Of a stretch of DNA of 64,000 bases, positions 1 through 13,069 are shown piece after piece. Under the pieces are notes generated by a model. The model made no database searches. It was not told the origin of the DNA and was given only the letters and a program-made list of their open reading frames with translations. The position numbers and the translations under genes are program-made. How positions within the stretch are numbered: position 1 is the stretch's first letter; each line of letters starts with the position of its first letter. This DNA is from Tribonema minus (taxonomy: Eukaryota; Sar; Xanthophyceae; Tribonematales; Tribonemataceae). The DNA is taken from assembly GCA_017506865.1 (NCBI GenBank), contig JAFCMP010000550.1, positions 186,001 to 250,000 of the forward strand, in the 5' to 3' direction.

Positions 1-3000
1 GCAACGCCGGCGGCAATTCGACGCCGCTGAAGGCCTTCTGGCCAGGCGACGAGTACGTGGATGAGGTACGGCTCAGCGGAAAATTAAGGAAACTCACAGT
101 AAACTTACAGAAATTTCACAAGGGGTGCTCTATGCAGTCACGCGTTGCAGTGCAGTGCGTGCGCTCTTGTCGTTGTCGTGCTTGGAGCCTGTTTGTCCGG
201 CACAATGGGCAGCGTGGGCACCAATTCAATTTTGCGGCGTAGGTCGCCACTGAGGTCCGCAAGTACGGCGCACTGTGCCCTCCTCGCTTCTGCCACGTTT
301 CACCTGAACTGCCATTCTTTTCAGTATTTGCACAATGGTCATCCATCCATCAAGAGCCCCCTAGCAGAAGCCCACTGCGCGGGCGCCACGGCGTGCGTGT
401 GCACCTGACCTGAGCGCTGCTGCACCCACGTGGCTGAGCGTTGTGGCAGTTTACATGACTGAGCAATGTTGCATTTGTGCGATGCCACTGACTGGTGTGC
501 GTGGCACCATACAACAGGTGCCTGAGCGCTGGTGCACCCATGTGGCTGGACGTCGTGGCATCTACATATGAGAGGCTTCAAATCATGCACACAGATGCAA
601 CGCGAGTGCACGCAGCCACGCCTCGAATGCTAAACGCACACAGAAGTCTTTTGACTACTGTGGACATGATGGCACTGTTTGACTCGTGGCCAATGACTGC
701 AGCAGCGGCGACCACGGTCATTGGTGGAGGCACTTATGACTTATCACACCTTGTCACCTAGAGCTTTGCGGCCTTTTGATTCGATTCCATGACTGAGCAA
801 TGCTGTGCCTGCGCAGTGCCATGGACAGGTGTGCGTGGCAGCATACAACACGTGCCTGAGCGCTGCTGCTCCCATGTAGCTGAGCGTTGCGGCAGTTACC
901 ATGACCGAGCAATGCTGCATTTGTGTGGTGCAATCGACAGGTGTGCGTGGCAGCATACAACACGTGTGGAACGTCGTCCAACCCGCGCATGACTCTGTCC
1001 CTGACGGCCATCATGAACACGTGGTACAAGCAGGTGCGTGTCCGTTCTTTGAAGTTGCATGACTTTTTAATGCTTTGGGAATGTAACAGCACGTGTCGGC
1101 CCACTGATGCTTGTTGTATATTTTGGTGGTTGGAGGAACACAGGCGCATTGCTACTGACTGTGCACATGCACGGTACAATGTGTCACGAGTTTCCAGTGT
1201 CAGTGCAAGTTTGAGGTAAAGCAGCTGACACTCCATGCTCGGTAAGTATGTTGCTTCACGGAACCTCAAACACCGCAACCTTACATTGTTTGTTGGTCAA
1301 TCTATATGCACTAGCCTTTATCTACATTGCCAACACTATGAAGTATACTTGTTCATGAGCTCACTGGCGCAACATGGCTATAATCTGTGGCGAAATGGCA
1401 ATAACCCAAACTCAATCTGTGTGACAATTACTGTAGTGATCATGCAAATCAATCTGAACCCTGTAGGTGCTAGCGCCATCATTTTGGCTCAACGCCAATT
1501 GACATTGCTGACAGCTGAGTCTGCCGAACTTCCTAACCTGAGACTGTGAAGTACCTTTCGGACTCGATAACCCTAAGACTCGGAGTCATTTCGTGAGTCA
1601 TACAAGCCCGCCTATGCTAACCTACATACCCACTCCCTCTGCCACGTGCGTAGATCACCGCATTCACCACCAAGAAGATCTGCATCTCCGAGATCAGCAG
1701 CACCTCCCACTGCGGCGGCAAGGTGAGAGCAAAAGTCAACTGTGAAGTTGCTGCGGGCGCGCTGGAGATCAAGGAAGTCCCCATTGATTCGCTGGCCAAT
1801 GAAGTGAATGCATATGCAATGTGTGATATGGTGCGTGGCTGTCAAAGGTGTGTTGCTGTGATCGCGCTTCCACTTCAATTGCACATGTTGAAACCCACGT
1901 GAATAAAACTCTGGAAGCCCCACTGACTGGTTTTGGGCACGGCTGCACGCGAGACGGCCAGCTACATGGCTTGCGAGGGTGATGCGAGGCAGCTCAAATT
2001 GAGCGCCAGCGTGACCGCAAGCTGCATTTGCGCGCGCCAGCTTTGCGTTGCCGGTCGCACTCTTGGCGACGCAAACGCAACTACGTGCGGCATTTCGAAA
2101 TCATGCACACGCTGCGTAGCATGCTTGCGAAGGTTTGCTAGATCAGGCGGTTCAACCTGCCCGCTTGGCCATGCATTATGCAGGGTCAGGATTAGAGGGG
2201 TTAGGTTCAGGGGTAGGGTTAGGGTAGGGTAGGTAGGTAGGCTGGCACGCCTGCAATGGCTGAGCGCGCTTCACGCACTTTGTGTATGCTGTTTTGCAAG
2301 AGCGCCGCTCGCCAGCAGCATGCTTACATGTAATTCTCGCTTTTCTGCAGCCCGAATGGTTACTGGCCGCGTGGAAAGATCTGGCCAACAAGTACCCCCG
2401 TGTGGACTCCATCAACTGGTAAGTGGCGTTCATATGGGGCTCACATGTGTGGGGGGCGCACATGGGATGTTTGCTGACAATCAGAACTCGCGCTTCAGGC
2501 ATGAAGTCATGCAAACAATTGATTATGTATAATATGCCAGAGTGTGTTTGTCGCGTGGTCGCCACCATGTGTCAATTTTTTCTTAGATGTGCGAGCGAAG
2601 AGTAGTCTGTGTAGCGTTGTCACGGCGTGTAACTGGCATGAGACTCGTGAGGACATGCTTGTGTCTAGGCTCTCACTTTAGGGTCTGCCAGAATATCTCT
2701 GCAGGCCGCTCTGAGCTGTGCTTTGCTGCCATATTCGGGCTTAGTAAGCATTTGCATAATTGTGATGGACCCATCAAGCCCTTATGCAACCAATGGAGTC
2801 ACCAGGTGGTGTGCCAGTCTCATGTCAAGAAGGGTGCTTTGCGCACACATTGCTGCTGACTGCGACTGCAACTTCAAGGTCAACCTGGCTCACGCTGTGT
2901 GTCAAGTGTTGCGTTGCAGAGGTTAATTGAAGTTGACGCTCCTGACGCTGCCCGCGAGGGCAGCAGCGCTCGTGCGCGTACGCACCTGCCGAGTTGATGT

Positions 3001-4201
3001 CATGATAGCGGGCATCTGACAGAGGTGCGCGGCCTTTGCTGATGATGTGTGATGTGGCCTTGCAGGTTCTTCGAGGACAAGCTCAACGTCAAAAAAGACT
3101 GGGACCTGCACACAAGCGTGAGTGAAGTTGTGCTTTTCCTGCTGCTTTGCACATTGCACTCAGAGCTCTGGTTGGTATCAGAAGACGTGTGGGGTGGGGA
3201 AGATGCCTAATCTGGCACTGGTGAATGCGCAGTGATGGGTCGGCCATCAGGATGTTGTGCCTTTTGCAGAGCAGTGTAAAGATTAGCATATCCCATTGAA
3301 GGGGGGCGGAGTTGTCTTCCGTAATTGCCGAAAGGGTCGATGATACCGGCCAACCAATGCGCCACTCTTCTTGAGCGGGCATAAAACTACTTCATAGCGT
3401 TGTGCATTTTACAACAAGGTTATCTGGTGCTTGCACAGATGCTTGCAATCTCTGAAAGCCCTATTTTTTCACCAGTTGCGTTTGGCAGTCTGAGTTGACG
3501 AGTCCTTGTGGCACTGCGCGCAGCGGGCTAGAATTGTGGAGCATCTGTGTGCCTGCAGAAACATGCACAAGCTCTGCAGCAGATGAATGCGGGCGTTGTC
3601 GGCTCTGCCTGTTATTGCTGGCGGCATTCACGCTTGGGCCCGTGTTCTTGATGAGGGCCACGCCATTTATGCAGTTTGCGTGTCGTAAGGTCGGACATGT
3701 GGTATGAAGTACTTGCCTACCCCTTTGCACAACTTACTGGCGGACATCACGTGGACAGAGGGCCACAAACCCTGCAAGGCAGCGACCCAGAGGCTGTGTG
3801 GGGCGCCTGACGGCAACAGACGGGGGAGTATTATTGTATTTGAATCTAGGGATAGGGGTAGGGGTAGAGGCAGAGCATAGGTTAGGGTGGCGTGAGCCAA
3901 ACACCCTAGAATGCATCAAACAAACAGCACTGATCCTTGCGCTAGACTCACTGCTTCCCAACTGACATGTGGGTCACGGCACTCATTCACGCTCGTTCAT
4001 CTTGATCGCGGCAACCACTCGCAGGCGGAGAAGAGCGCCTGGATCAAGGGCTACAAGGCCTTTGAGGCGGCGACCACGGGGCGCAAGGTGCGCGCGCTCT
4101 CCGGCGAACGCGCAGATGAACATCGCGGCGATGATGTTGAAGTTGAAGATGAGGGCAATGGCAGCGCTCCGCCAGCGGCCCACCTCGCGTCCTATTTATA
4201 A
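1..4201 (+). CDS. 3' part of an unrecognised multi-exon gene (5' end outside window)
   Basis: I do not recognise the family. Five exons can be joined in phase: 1-65 (ends STPLKAFWPGDEYVDE), 1654-1722 (starts ITAFTTKKICISEIS), 2351-2418 (PEWLLAAWKDLANKYPRVD), 3066-3117 (FFEDKLNVKKDWDLHTS) and 4025-4201. Donors and acceptors are conventional (GAG|gtacgg, AAG|gtgaga, AACTG|gtaagt, AAGC|gtgagt; ttctgcag, ttgcag, tcgcag). The second exon stays open to about 1806 with protein-like sequence (ALEIKEVPIDSLANE), so a longer form is possible. The last exon either runs to the TAA at 4199-4201 or is spliced at 4087 (AAG|gtgcgc); the tail after 4087 looks less protein-like. The fragment is soluble and Trp/Lys-rich, with no membrane segment. 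Introns are 0.6-1.6 kb. Exons 3 and 4 are well supported; the 3' end is uncertain. Confidence 0.55.
395..975. repeat. Degenerate intronic tandem repeat (about 140 bases per unit)
   Basis: Within the first intron of the left-hand gene, a unit carrying TGAGCGCTGCTGC, a GTGGCTGAGCGTTG-like segment, CATGACTGAGCAATG and GTGCGTGGCAGCATACAACA recurs at about 411-543 and 854-975. Partial copies lie near 530-560 and 790-868. The copies differ by point changes, so the array is old rather than a recent expansion. No coding function is evident. Confidence 0.75.
2180..2240 (+). repeat. Degenerate interstitial telomere-like repeat
   Basis: Several variant GGGTTAGG, GGGTAGGG and GGTAGGTAGG units sit inside an intron. 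Their order and spacing are irregular. Confidence 0.7.
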
Positions 4202-6202
4202 GCGCTTTCGGGACGCCCCGCCAGCGCCGCCCCCCCCCCCCCCCCCCCCGCTCCCTGGGCCAGGCGGCGCCCCCGCTGCGCGCCGCAGTAAGTTCAACTT
4301 CAACAGCCAAGTTGAAGTTGTCATGCGCGGCACGCCTCCGCGAGGCGGCAGGCGGCGGCCCCGGAACCGGCCAGTCAGCGCGACGATTGGGGGGCGCGTG
4401 CCGCCGCTCGCCACAGACCGATTACTCTAGAGTGCGTGTCACCATGCACGACGTGTGGATTACCAACGATCGGTGGCTTGGTGGTGGTGGTAGGCTGCGC
4501 GCGTGCCGCCGCAGGCGCGGCGGAATCTTCATTCAGCTGTGCCACGCGCGGGGGCGCGCGCGCGCAGCGGCGTGCCACATGACAGCAGCGGTAACTGTAC
4601 GAAGACTCGCGCCGCGCGCGCGGGTTCTGTGTATCCGTCCCTTCCAATTGGACGCGTGCTGCGCACGCGGAACAAAGCGGCCGTAGACGATGGCCGCGGC
4701 CAATGTTCAATTTGAAGTACATGTGCAGCCAGGAGCACCCCTGAGCGGCGTTCTGAGGACCTCCCTGAAGATACCCTGAGTGTTCAAACTTGAAGTTCCC
4801 TTCTGATACTAGGGCGCGGGCAGAGGGGCCCGCTCTGCTCGCTCACCTCCCGTGCTCGTTGGCAGTCATGCAAGTACAACCTGGAGTTTCTCAAAGTGGC
4901 AGGTGTGATCGTTGTCGTTTTGTGAGACATGCGTCTGGGTCCCAGAGGCCCTCACTTGCACATGCCGCTGAAAACGTGTGCGGGCCTGCGGGCCAGGGGG
5001 GCTTTCGCCGCCTATGCGCACACCCCGCATGCAGCGGCGCATGCCTTGGGGGTAGAAGCTCTGCCCGCCGGGCACCCTGCACGAGGTCTCACACTGTGGT
5101 AGATGTGTTGCATGTCTCCTGGGCGTGTCTATGTGTGGTGATGTGTTGTTTTTAATGAAGAGTGGTTTGTGAGCAAAGTTGCTGCAGAGTACCCCCCACC
5201 CCTTCTCCGTTGTGCTGCCTGCTGCTGTGTTGCCTGCATATTATGGTGGCGGGGATGTGCTCATCTGCAATGTGAACTTGACGTGCTGTCAGTGCGCGAT
5301 TGGTGCAACTCGCGGTCTTGTGTTATTGCTATGTGAAGCGCCTTGCAACACCACCTGCTGTCCGTCGCTAGTCTGCACCAGTGCTCAACACTCACAGAAG
5401 ATCTGCGTTTCTGGGCAAATTTTTAGCAGTGGGGGTTTGAGGGGAAAAAGGAGGAAAAGAATCGGGCGGCTGCTGCTGGCACAAGCAGCGCGCTCATGAG
5501 CAGTAGGCGCCGTTGCGCTAGGGCCTACCTACTAGTAGGCTCTCTGTTCAAGTTGAAGTTGTGTATCGTGTTGGCGGAGGTTCCAAATTGCGTGCAGCGT
5601 GCGGCGCCGCCGTCGTCAACGCCGGGGATGAGCCCGATAGCCGACTTCTAAGAGCCAACACAGTGACTCTCCCTTGCCCGCTCCACTGCCCGCACCTAAT
5701 CTTGACAAAAACAAAGGCGTGGGTGGATGGGACTCTTGTTGTTTTCGATGAAAAACAAGTACAAAAAAACTCACGGCTGGGCAACCCTAAGTAGGGTTTG
5801 GTTGTGGGGTGTTGGTGGTAGTGTGAAGAGTGGGAAGCCTGTTTGCGTTTGAGTCTCTCTTCGGAGAAGGAATGTTGCATTGAGTGCACATCCTCAGAGA
5901 GGGCTTTCCGCGCCCCTTGCGAAGCGAAATTAATAAAAGTACAAAAAAACAAATTCAAAGGTTTGTTTTTTATTGTTTTCTACTAGACTACCTCCTGTAT
6001 GGCTGGCTTGCGGTGGCTTGCTTGCTGAGCAATAGTGGGAGCTGCCAGTCAGTGGCCCGCTCAAGATCACAGCATAATTGCAGCCTTGCGCGAGGCGGCA
6101 GCAGCACACGAGCGCCCGCACAGTGCCTTCCACGGCCCGTCGGGGCTCATCCGACCATAAATATATTGCAGCCGCGCCATATCCTGTGATTTGACCGAAC
6201 CC

Positions 6203-6256
6203 TCATGGAAACGAATTCAAGATTCGTAAAGCTCTACTTAGATGGACAAAGTGAGG
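6203..6256. repeat. Dispersed repeat, copy 1 (copy 2 at 9638-9688)
   Basis: The segment from CATGGAAACGAATTCAAG to GACAAAGTGAGGTT matches, with substitutions, the segment at 9638-9688 (CATGGAACGAATTCAAAA to GACAAAGCAAGGTT). Both copies lie in non-coding sequence about 3.4 kb apart in the same orientation. Two copies only are visible, so the element's true ends cannot be set. Confidence 0.6.
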
Positions 6257-6707
6257 TTGCATGTCATGCCTCCACAACTAACACAGGTCGCCGCTATTCG
6301 CTGACGGAGTCGGCCTGGGTCAAACAGTTGCCACCTTCTCATGCAGAAGTGACTGCATTGCAAGCTGTTGCGCGTTCAAGGCAAGGGGTGTACAGTATGG
6401 ACAGCTCTCACGTGCGCCGGGCGGGCCAACAACCAGTAGGCCAAAGCAGCAAGGGCCAGCAGCCAGCGTGAGCGCTCTTGAAAGCGCCTTATAATATTTA
6501 TGTGTAAGCGCTCTCAGCTACCGAAAACTGAATGCCCCTGTCCGTGAACTCCGATACATGCCGACTCTTGAAGGTGGTCCTAAATGATGTCAGTACCGAG
6601 GCAGTCACAACTGAGATTTGCATGCCTGTGCCAGAGTGACGTCCCGAAATTTCAAGCGCATCATCCTGTTGTTGATCCACAACACCCCAACATCGGGGGA
6701 TGAGAAA

Positions 6708-6746
6708 GGGTTAGGATTAGGGTTAGGGCTAACCCTAACCCTAACT
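6708..6746. repeat. Head-to-head telomere-like repeat
   Basis: GGGTTAGG/ATTAGGGTTAGGG units run directly into CCCTAACCCTAACT, so the two arms are inverted and can fold back. The block is flanked on both sides by related sequence (TCGGGGGATGAG on the left, TCGGGGGATTGG on the right). Confidence 0.8.
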
Positions 6747-7483
6747 CGGGGGATTGGAAGATGCACATCAGAACCGATCTTTTGAACGCAAGTATGTATC
6801 AGAAGAATTTGCATACATGATCACAAGAGTTCAAAAAGGCCGCCTTGCAGATCTAAGCACCTCAACGCCGCAATTCACTCTGCCTTGACAGCAGGAGCAG
6901 CAATTCAGCAGCAGCAAAAACAGCAACAGCGCGAGTCGCAAGCGCCGACAGCAGTGCATGCGCTGTTTGCAATTGCACTTGGTCAGGCCGAGGGGTTGTG
7001 GACCTAAACATGATAAAATACACGAGTAGCTGACACACACGACGCCAAACAATGAGAGACCGGTGAACAACAGTCACAGTGGAAATGTGCCTCGCCCTCA
7101 ATAAGAAGTGTCGACGGGACAAGTACTTTTTATTAATTCTCGCTCAGGGCGCGAAAAGTACTTCTACCTGAATAAGCATCAGCTGACATCGCCTCAGTCA
7201 GACATTTGCACGCGCTTGCTCGGACAACACCATGCCCGCACCCAAGGCAGACTGCGCCGGCAGCTGTCCTGTTGGTGACGCGCCCCGTGCACGCTGCATG
7301 CTCGTGTCCGTTAATACGCAACCACCAGCAGCAAATGCAACGACCAGCAGTGTGTGCGTATACATTGTGGGCCTCCATCTAGAGCGCGGCTTCAATGCAG
7401 GTGGTACTGCCATGACTGCACGCAATCGAGCTACGAGCGCAATTGAGTAGGGGGGGGGAGCTCGGTCAGACATGAACGCCCAG

Positions 7484-7846
7484 TCACCTGAGTGGCAACG
7501 CGCTGCCCTTGCAACTTGAAGTTGAACATGCGCCTGCCATCTCGTACCATTCCGGCGGGAACTCCTCCGGGTCGATGCGCTGCAGCAGGCGGATCATCAC
7601 AGACGCTGGAACAAACCTCATCCGGTGCTCCCGCCCAGGTGTACTGTGCGGGGCATTCATGGCGGAGTCTGAAAACGATGCCGGGCTGGGAGTAACAGCA
7701 TCCACGTCCTCGTCTGGCTCTTGTTCCGACTCCGACTCTGACCCGTGGTCTGCCATTCGCTCTGAGTCAGACTTCTCCGTAGCGTCGGACTGGTATGGCC
7801 AATGCCCATCGGCAGGCAAGTCAATGGTGAATGGCGGCGCCTGCGC
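7484..7846 (-). CDS. Isolated terminal exon of an unassigned gene (acidic, Ser-rich)
   Basis: The exon starts after a good acceptor (gtgcatgcag, exon at 7846) and runs open for 120 codons to a TGA. It encodes a Ser/Glu/Asp-rich stretch (HGSESESEQEPDEDVD) followed by a better structured segment (RFVPASVMIRLLQRIDPEEF, then PPEWYEMAG). I do not recognise a family. It lies about 2.1 kb downstream of the stop of the trypsin-like gene on the same strand. It is either an alternative last exon of that gene or the end of a separate gene whose upstream exons lie in 7850-9950. Some short open segments exist there (for example around 9010-9120), but none could be joined with confidence. Confidence 0.45.
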   Translation of the reverse strand, partial: AQAPPFTIDLPADGHWPYQSDATEKSDSERMADHGSESESEQEPDEDVDAVTPSPASFSDSAMNAPHSTPGREHRMRFVPASVMIRLLQRIDPEEFPPEWYEMAGACSTSSCKGSALPLR

Positions 7847-8690
7847 CTGCATGCACAGTTGCAGGATGAGCAAAATCATCCGTGTTAGCAGATGGATGAG
7901 TCATGCGTGATTGTGTGTACGTAACAGGTCGCTTGTGTTAAACACATTAATTGATTTCAACAGTGTTGACGACATATGCAACGGGTAGCAGCTTCAGACA
8001 GCTGTCGCGACAGTTTGCTGTTGAGTCCGGCAAGGCACAGTCTGGGAGTGCCTGCGATGACGCGAAATGTAGTGCATTTCAATGCACAATTGCACGGGTC
8101 CTATCTCGGCTCTTGCTGCTATTGCAGGATACAGTTGATCGCCGTGTGCAAGCCCGCGGCACCCAAGCACCTGCACTGTGGCATCAACATCAGCAGCAGC
8201 TGGCGTTAGGCGGCATCATCAACGCAATTGCTTCACATTTCAAGCAAGCGCGTATTGCTGACCAGCATAATCAGGTTAAAACTATTTCAAAAGCCAAAAG
8301 TAGATATAGAGCGTCGTCAAACATAAGGGCATGCCGTGCATATGGCCGCTGCATATGCTGCTGTTGCAGGATCACGGGTATGAAGCTGTGACTGCCAATG
8401 CTGCTGAACGTGGCAGATAAAGGTTGTCCAACAATCAGTCCAGCTACAGGTAATGTCATTGCACAGCTGACTCGCCATCCCTGATGTACAATGCCCATGA
8501 AAGAGAAAATGGCGCTAAAGTCCCTTGGACCACGTGACAGCGCCAAGTGTGAACATCATGTCTGCCGTATGTGCCATAGCGGGGGCAGTGTTGGTTCATT
8601 GCAAAAGAGCTCTGAGCGATGGCGCATGCTCAAACCTCACAAACAACAGATCCAAATTACAAGTTTGCGAAGATTACAGTTCATTTTGTT

Positions 8691-8722
<32 letters not shown>

Positions 8723-9954
8723 TGACGTTGGCGTGCATGCCCGGCGCAGCAGTAGGCAGAAGCATGGGCAAGTTATAAATCCGTCAGAGACGCAGATTCT
8801 ACACCCGTCAGAAGTGCAGGACAAGAAGGAGGGTACAAAGAGGAAAGTATGGCTTCGGACCAGCACATGAACAAGGGATGCCTGTGCCCCAGTGGCCGTT
8901 TAGGCACACTTGCTTTCGCAGAGCCTGATGTAACAGATGGATATGGTGGAAACAGAAGCAGATGGGTGTGGCTCACACTCTGTGGGGATGCTTTCTGCTC
9001 GGCTGCGTTCATCTGTTCCTTGTGCAGGGGCTCAATACGCAAGGGTCAAAGACATGTCCAACAAACACAGATTGATGCCGCACTGTCATGTACCTACGCT
9101 GGAAGGCATCCAGTGGTGCGTGCAGATGATGTAGCAGCATTGCTGCGTGCCAGCTGTAGTATGCTGCACCGCAAGCCGAGATGTACAGCATCCTCATTCA
9201 GGTTGCGACAAATCATTATTACATACTTCAAGTATCACATCGCCATGCTTGTACGCGGCCCGTGCCCTCAGTGCCCACTGATGGGTAATGGGGTCAGTAC
9301 ATCAGGTGAATGCCAAGAGGCCGGTGATCATAGATATGCACGTTTCTCGTGCATAGGTGTCTGCAATGATGTAAAGCACTATTATTCTTGCTCCGAGTCG
9401 TGCGCATGCTTCGGTTAGCATGCTTGCACTCAAGTACTTGTGGGGTACCCGTGTTTGTACACAAACACTCGCACAGTACTTGCACCCATGCAAACAGCAT
9501 GCATGCACTCGTACTGTACATGTACTTGTTTAGGGTTAGGGTTAGGGTTAGGGTTAGGGTTAGGATGCCGGCCTGAGCTCGTACACTGTACACTACTTGA
9601 ACTCGTACACAAAATCAGACCATCACTTGCACAGTCTCATGGAACGAATTCAAAACTCGTTATGCTCCAAGCAGACAAAGCAAGGTTAGTATAGCTCATG
9701 CTTGTGCACTTGTCTTGGTCTGACTATGGCACCAAACATGTGCGCTGTCTCTAAAAAACAACACATATTTGACCTACTATTGCGTACCCAATACGTGCGC
9801 TCAACTGCGGCATCATGACTGCAGCACCCACAATAGAAACCTTGATCATCAAACACTACAGCCTTCTTCGGGCAGGACATACTACACGTGCGCCTAGTCA
9901 AGAACAGCAGTACTTACCTCTACTTCATCATCCTCAGCTGGCATGCGTTGAAGA
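7847..9954. other. Region without a supportable gene model
   Basis: This stretch contains a CAG run at 8693-8720, a telomere-like array at 9530-9564 and the second copy of the dispersed repeat at 9638-9688. Minus-strand open segments near 8050-8170 and 9010-9150 could be exons upstream of the 7484-7846 exon, but splice phases could not be made consistent. Confidence 0.4.
9530..9564 (+). repeat. Interstitial telomere-like repeat (TTAGGG)n
   Basis: Five perfect tandem TTAGGG units preceded by TGTTTAGGG. This is one of the cleanest of the many scattered blocks in this window. It is surrounded by ordinary sequence, so it is internal rather than a chromosome end. Confidence 0.9.
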
Positions 9955-12900
9955 TCATCCTGGCAGAGGGTGCCGGTCGATGCCAGCGAAGCGGAACTGC
10001 TCGTCCAGCACTACCCCGCCTGATAAAGTGGGCGTAGCTGCACACAAGAGATGGCATCGAGACCAACATGATGACATTGAATGTGCAGCCTGAAAGTGGC
10101 AAGACATGATACAATTGGCAATGATGACAGGCGTTGCTCGGTGTTATGACACATTCAAGCAGATTAGCAGCAGCAGGACGGTCTGTTGTTGAGACCAGTT
10201 GAGCGAGCGACTGGTGCCGCTGCTGCTGCTGCTGCAGGTCTGCGTGCACCTGACACGCTGGGCAGCAATCCAGGTACATGCTGAGTGGCACATCAGCTGG
10301 CAGGAGCAAAGTGGCTGTGGCACGCAAACACGCCATTGGCAAGTACATTGTGAAAAGCCCGCACACAGTGCCAGAGACCAACCACCAGCAAGCAAGCAAT
10401 AGTGCTATGCCACGCACTCTGCATTGCTTGGAAGCTGGAGCTGCGCATTTTGCATCATCAACGTAACGCACACAAAACAAGGAAACCTATGGAGCTGGAC
10501 ACAAGAAAGCGCAATAGGAGGTACCTACATGATTGTCTTCTGATGCAACAGTGACGCTACCGCCATCATGCACCGGATGTGCTGATGGCACAAGCTGAGC
10601 TGCGCAGTGCGTGCTGAATCCCTTCATAGCCAATGCTACCTGACCTGCAGCTACTACACAACTGGCTGCCTCTAGTAGGATGACAGCTCTCTGACCTGCA
10701 TGGTAAACGCCGAGTGCCACTCGGCGGCTGGGGGTGATGGCTGACACAAACCCATCAACCATGACGGGTTTGCGGTCCCCATGTGAAACCAGGGGGAATG
10801 CGACAGCCTTGAGCCTCATCGTGGGCAGCAGGTGGCAGGTTGATGTCAGGTCAACTGCGGTCCCTTTCTTTCCTGCGCGTTAAAGCAGCATGCAGAGTTT
10901 GAGCTCACATCACAATCATTGTGGACCAAAAGTGAGGTAGTATGATGAATGGATCGCCTGGTCGACACAAACACTTATCTTTGGAGCTAACGCACCAGCC
11001 TTGACATTCATGACCAGCCTACATGCGGGCATACTGATCAGGCAGAATGCAACTGAAATCACTAGAAGCACATTGTAAATAAATTCAGGCGCGACCCTGA
11101 TGCTCATGTAGCAGAACAGCACGCGCCCCGGCTTAAGACATATGGAGAGGGGCTGCCATCCTTCCCTTCCCTTCCCAGCATCATGCTGATACTTCGCCCA
11201 TCACCAACAGCAGAGGTAGCTGCAGATTACAGTTGTGCTTGGACTACAAAGCACATGTTGGGGGGGCAAATGATGTGTGTGTGGGAGGGAGAGGGGGGCG
11301 AGAAAGGAGGTGACCGTGAAAGTATGCAATGCCATCTCTGACACAAAACGTGTTGGGCGCCTCCCGCTAGCCTGCTCATCGAATGGTTGCACAATTGCAC
11401 AAGTCTGGCCGGAGCACAGAGCATGAGCGACTGGGGCATTCTAAAACAAGCAGATCGTCTAGCTTGTACGTTGCCCACACTCGTGCGACGCAAGCTTCTT
11501 TGCTGCTGCCTCCGGGTCACTGTACACCCCATCACCACGAAAGACACTGGAATGTGATGCACGTGCCGTGGCGTCTTAGCGAAGCGTGACCCTCTGGCAG
11601 TCTGCGGTCATGAGCAGTTGCTTCCAGTATCTTCTGCTTGCACGCGCGACGTTTGCCTCCATAGCATACCAAGACACTTCAAGTGGCCTTAAGTGCGGCT
11701 GACGTCTACCGCCAGAATCCTTCGAATGCTCAAGCACTGCTGCGCTGCTGCTGCCGCCTGCCAGCACGCACTGAACGACAAAATGTACGTGTCTTGGTCC
11801 TCAAATGTGGGTGTGCTGCAGAGTTTGTTGGTGACTGCGCTGAGATCATGACTGATGGCAGGCAGGCGCTTCACTCTGAAGCCATGCACAACACAATCAC
11901 ACCGACCAAAACATGCATGCTCATCGCGTTGACATTGCTGCTGACATGTCATCAACAGTACACGTGCATTGCGTAAATGGTGTTATTAAAAACACTATGC
12001 ATGCAGAAAGCATGGCTACTGAGCGCAGCAGCACCTGACCAAATGATAGGTATGACCAGATTTCACCGCTACTCACCCTGAAGGAAGATGATGTCTTCGC
12101 CGGGGCAGCTTGCCACAAGCTTCAGCGGCTGACCCCAGGCCTTCATCTTCAGGAACTTTTCTTCCTCCAGGAACACATGGGCAGCGCTGACGCAAAGGCC
12201 ATCTTCAGTGAGCCGGACTACGGTGCCTGCGTGCGCTGCATGATGCGTGACGAGGCCAACGCAACCCACAGCATCCCTCATGCGCTCATGGGCTGCCTCT
12301 GACAGCAGAAGGGGAGGAGAGAGCATGCGGGGGTATGAGAAGCAAGTAGTAGCGAGGTGGCGATTAGCACTTTCATCAGAGTGCTTGCGACCAGCATGTA
12401 TGCCAGCAACCTCTGGACTGCCGGCCATTGAGCCACTCGGGCGTATGATCATCACAACCTACGTGTTCCCACGCGCAGATGCTTGACCGTTGACTATGGA
12501 AACCAACCGACCGACACCTTCAACATGACGATCCCGATCAACATGCTCCTCTTTCGACGGTGCACTTCACAGCTGTTCAAGCGCATCAGCCGCTCAGATG
12601 CCGCAGCACCATACCAGACAACCGGCATGCCTTGTTCAGGCTTGAGCATAGAGAGAGTCAACCTCTGAGTCTGAGTCAGTGAGTCACCTGACTGGACGTC
12701 TCCAGCTCGCTCCACACAACCGCCACCGGCAGCAGCAGCTCTGCCTTGAAGGCCTGCAATGACACAGGCGCATGCCAACGCAAGGGGCTGTCAGCAACAT
12801 TACACTGGAGCTTGCAGTCAATGGGAGGCATAAGAAGTGTGGAGTCACGGGCAACAAAGTGCGGCAAAGGCGCATTGCAAGAGGCATCCTGTGGACTTGA

Positions 12901-13034
12901 TCAGACGCCAGTGCCAGCACAGGCCAGGCTACCTCCAAGCTCATTGCATGACAACAAATATCGTATAACGGCACAAGCAAGCACGACGCAAGTACCGTGA
13001 TTGTGCGGATATAGGCAGCATAACAACGCTGCAG

Positions 13035-13069
<35 letters not shown>

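Larger units (their letters stand above)
4202..7483. other. Intergenic region, no supportable gene
   Basis: All open frames here are short and have no protein-like composition. The stretch holds a poly-C run near 4231-4250, several TTGAAGTT-type motifs (4288-4320, 4790, 5547), a head-to-head telomere-like repeat at 6708-6746 and one copy of a dispersed repeat at 6203-6256. AT-rich segments near 5930-5990 (AATAAAAG) could be 3'-end signals of an unseen transcript. I see no RNA gene. Confidence 0.5.

Noticed and set aside
12688..12888. Alternative minus exon (AFKAELLLPVAVVWSEL frame) in the trypsin-like gene
   Set aside because: It reads well but its downstream join would need a 17-base intron, and its phase does not fit the neighbouring exons; the other frame from 12753 fits both sides.
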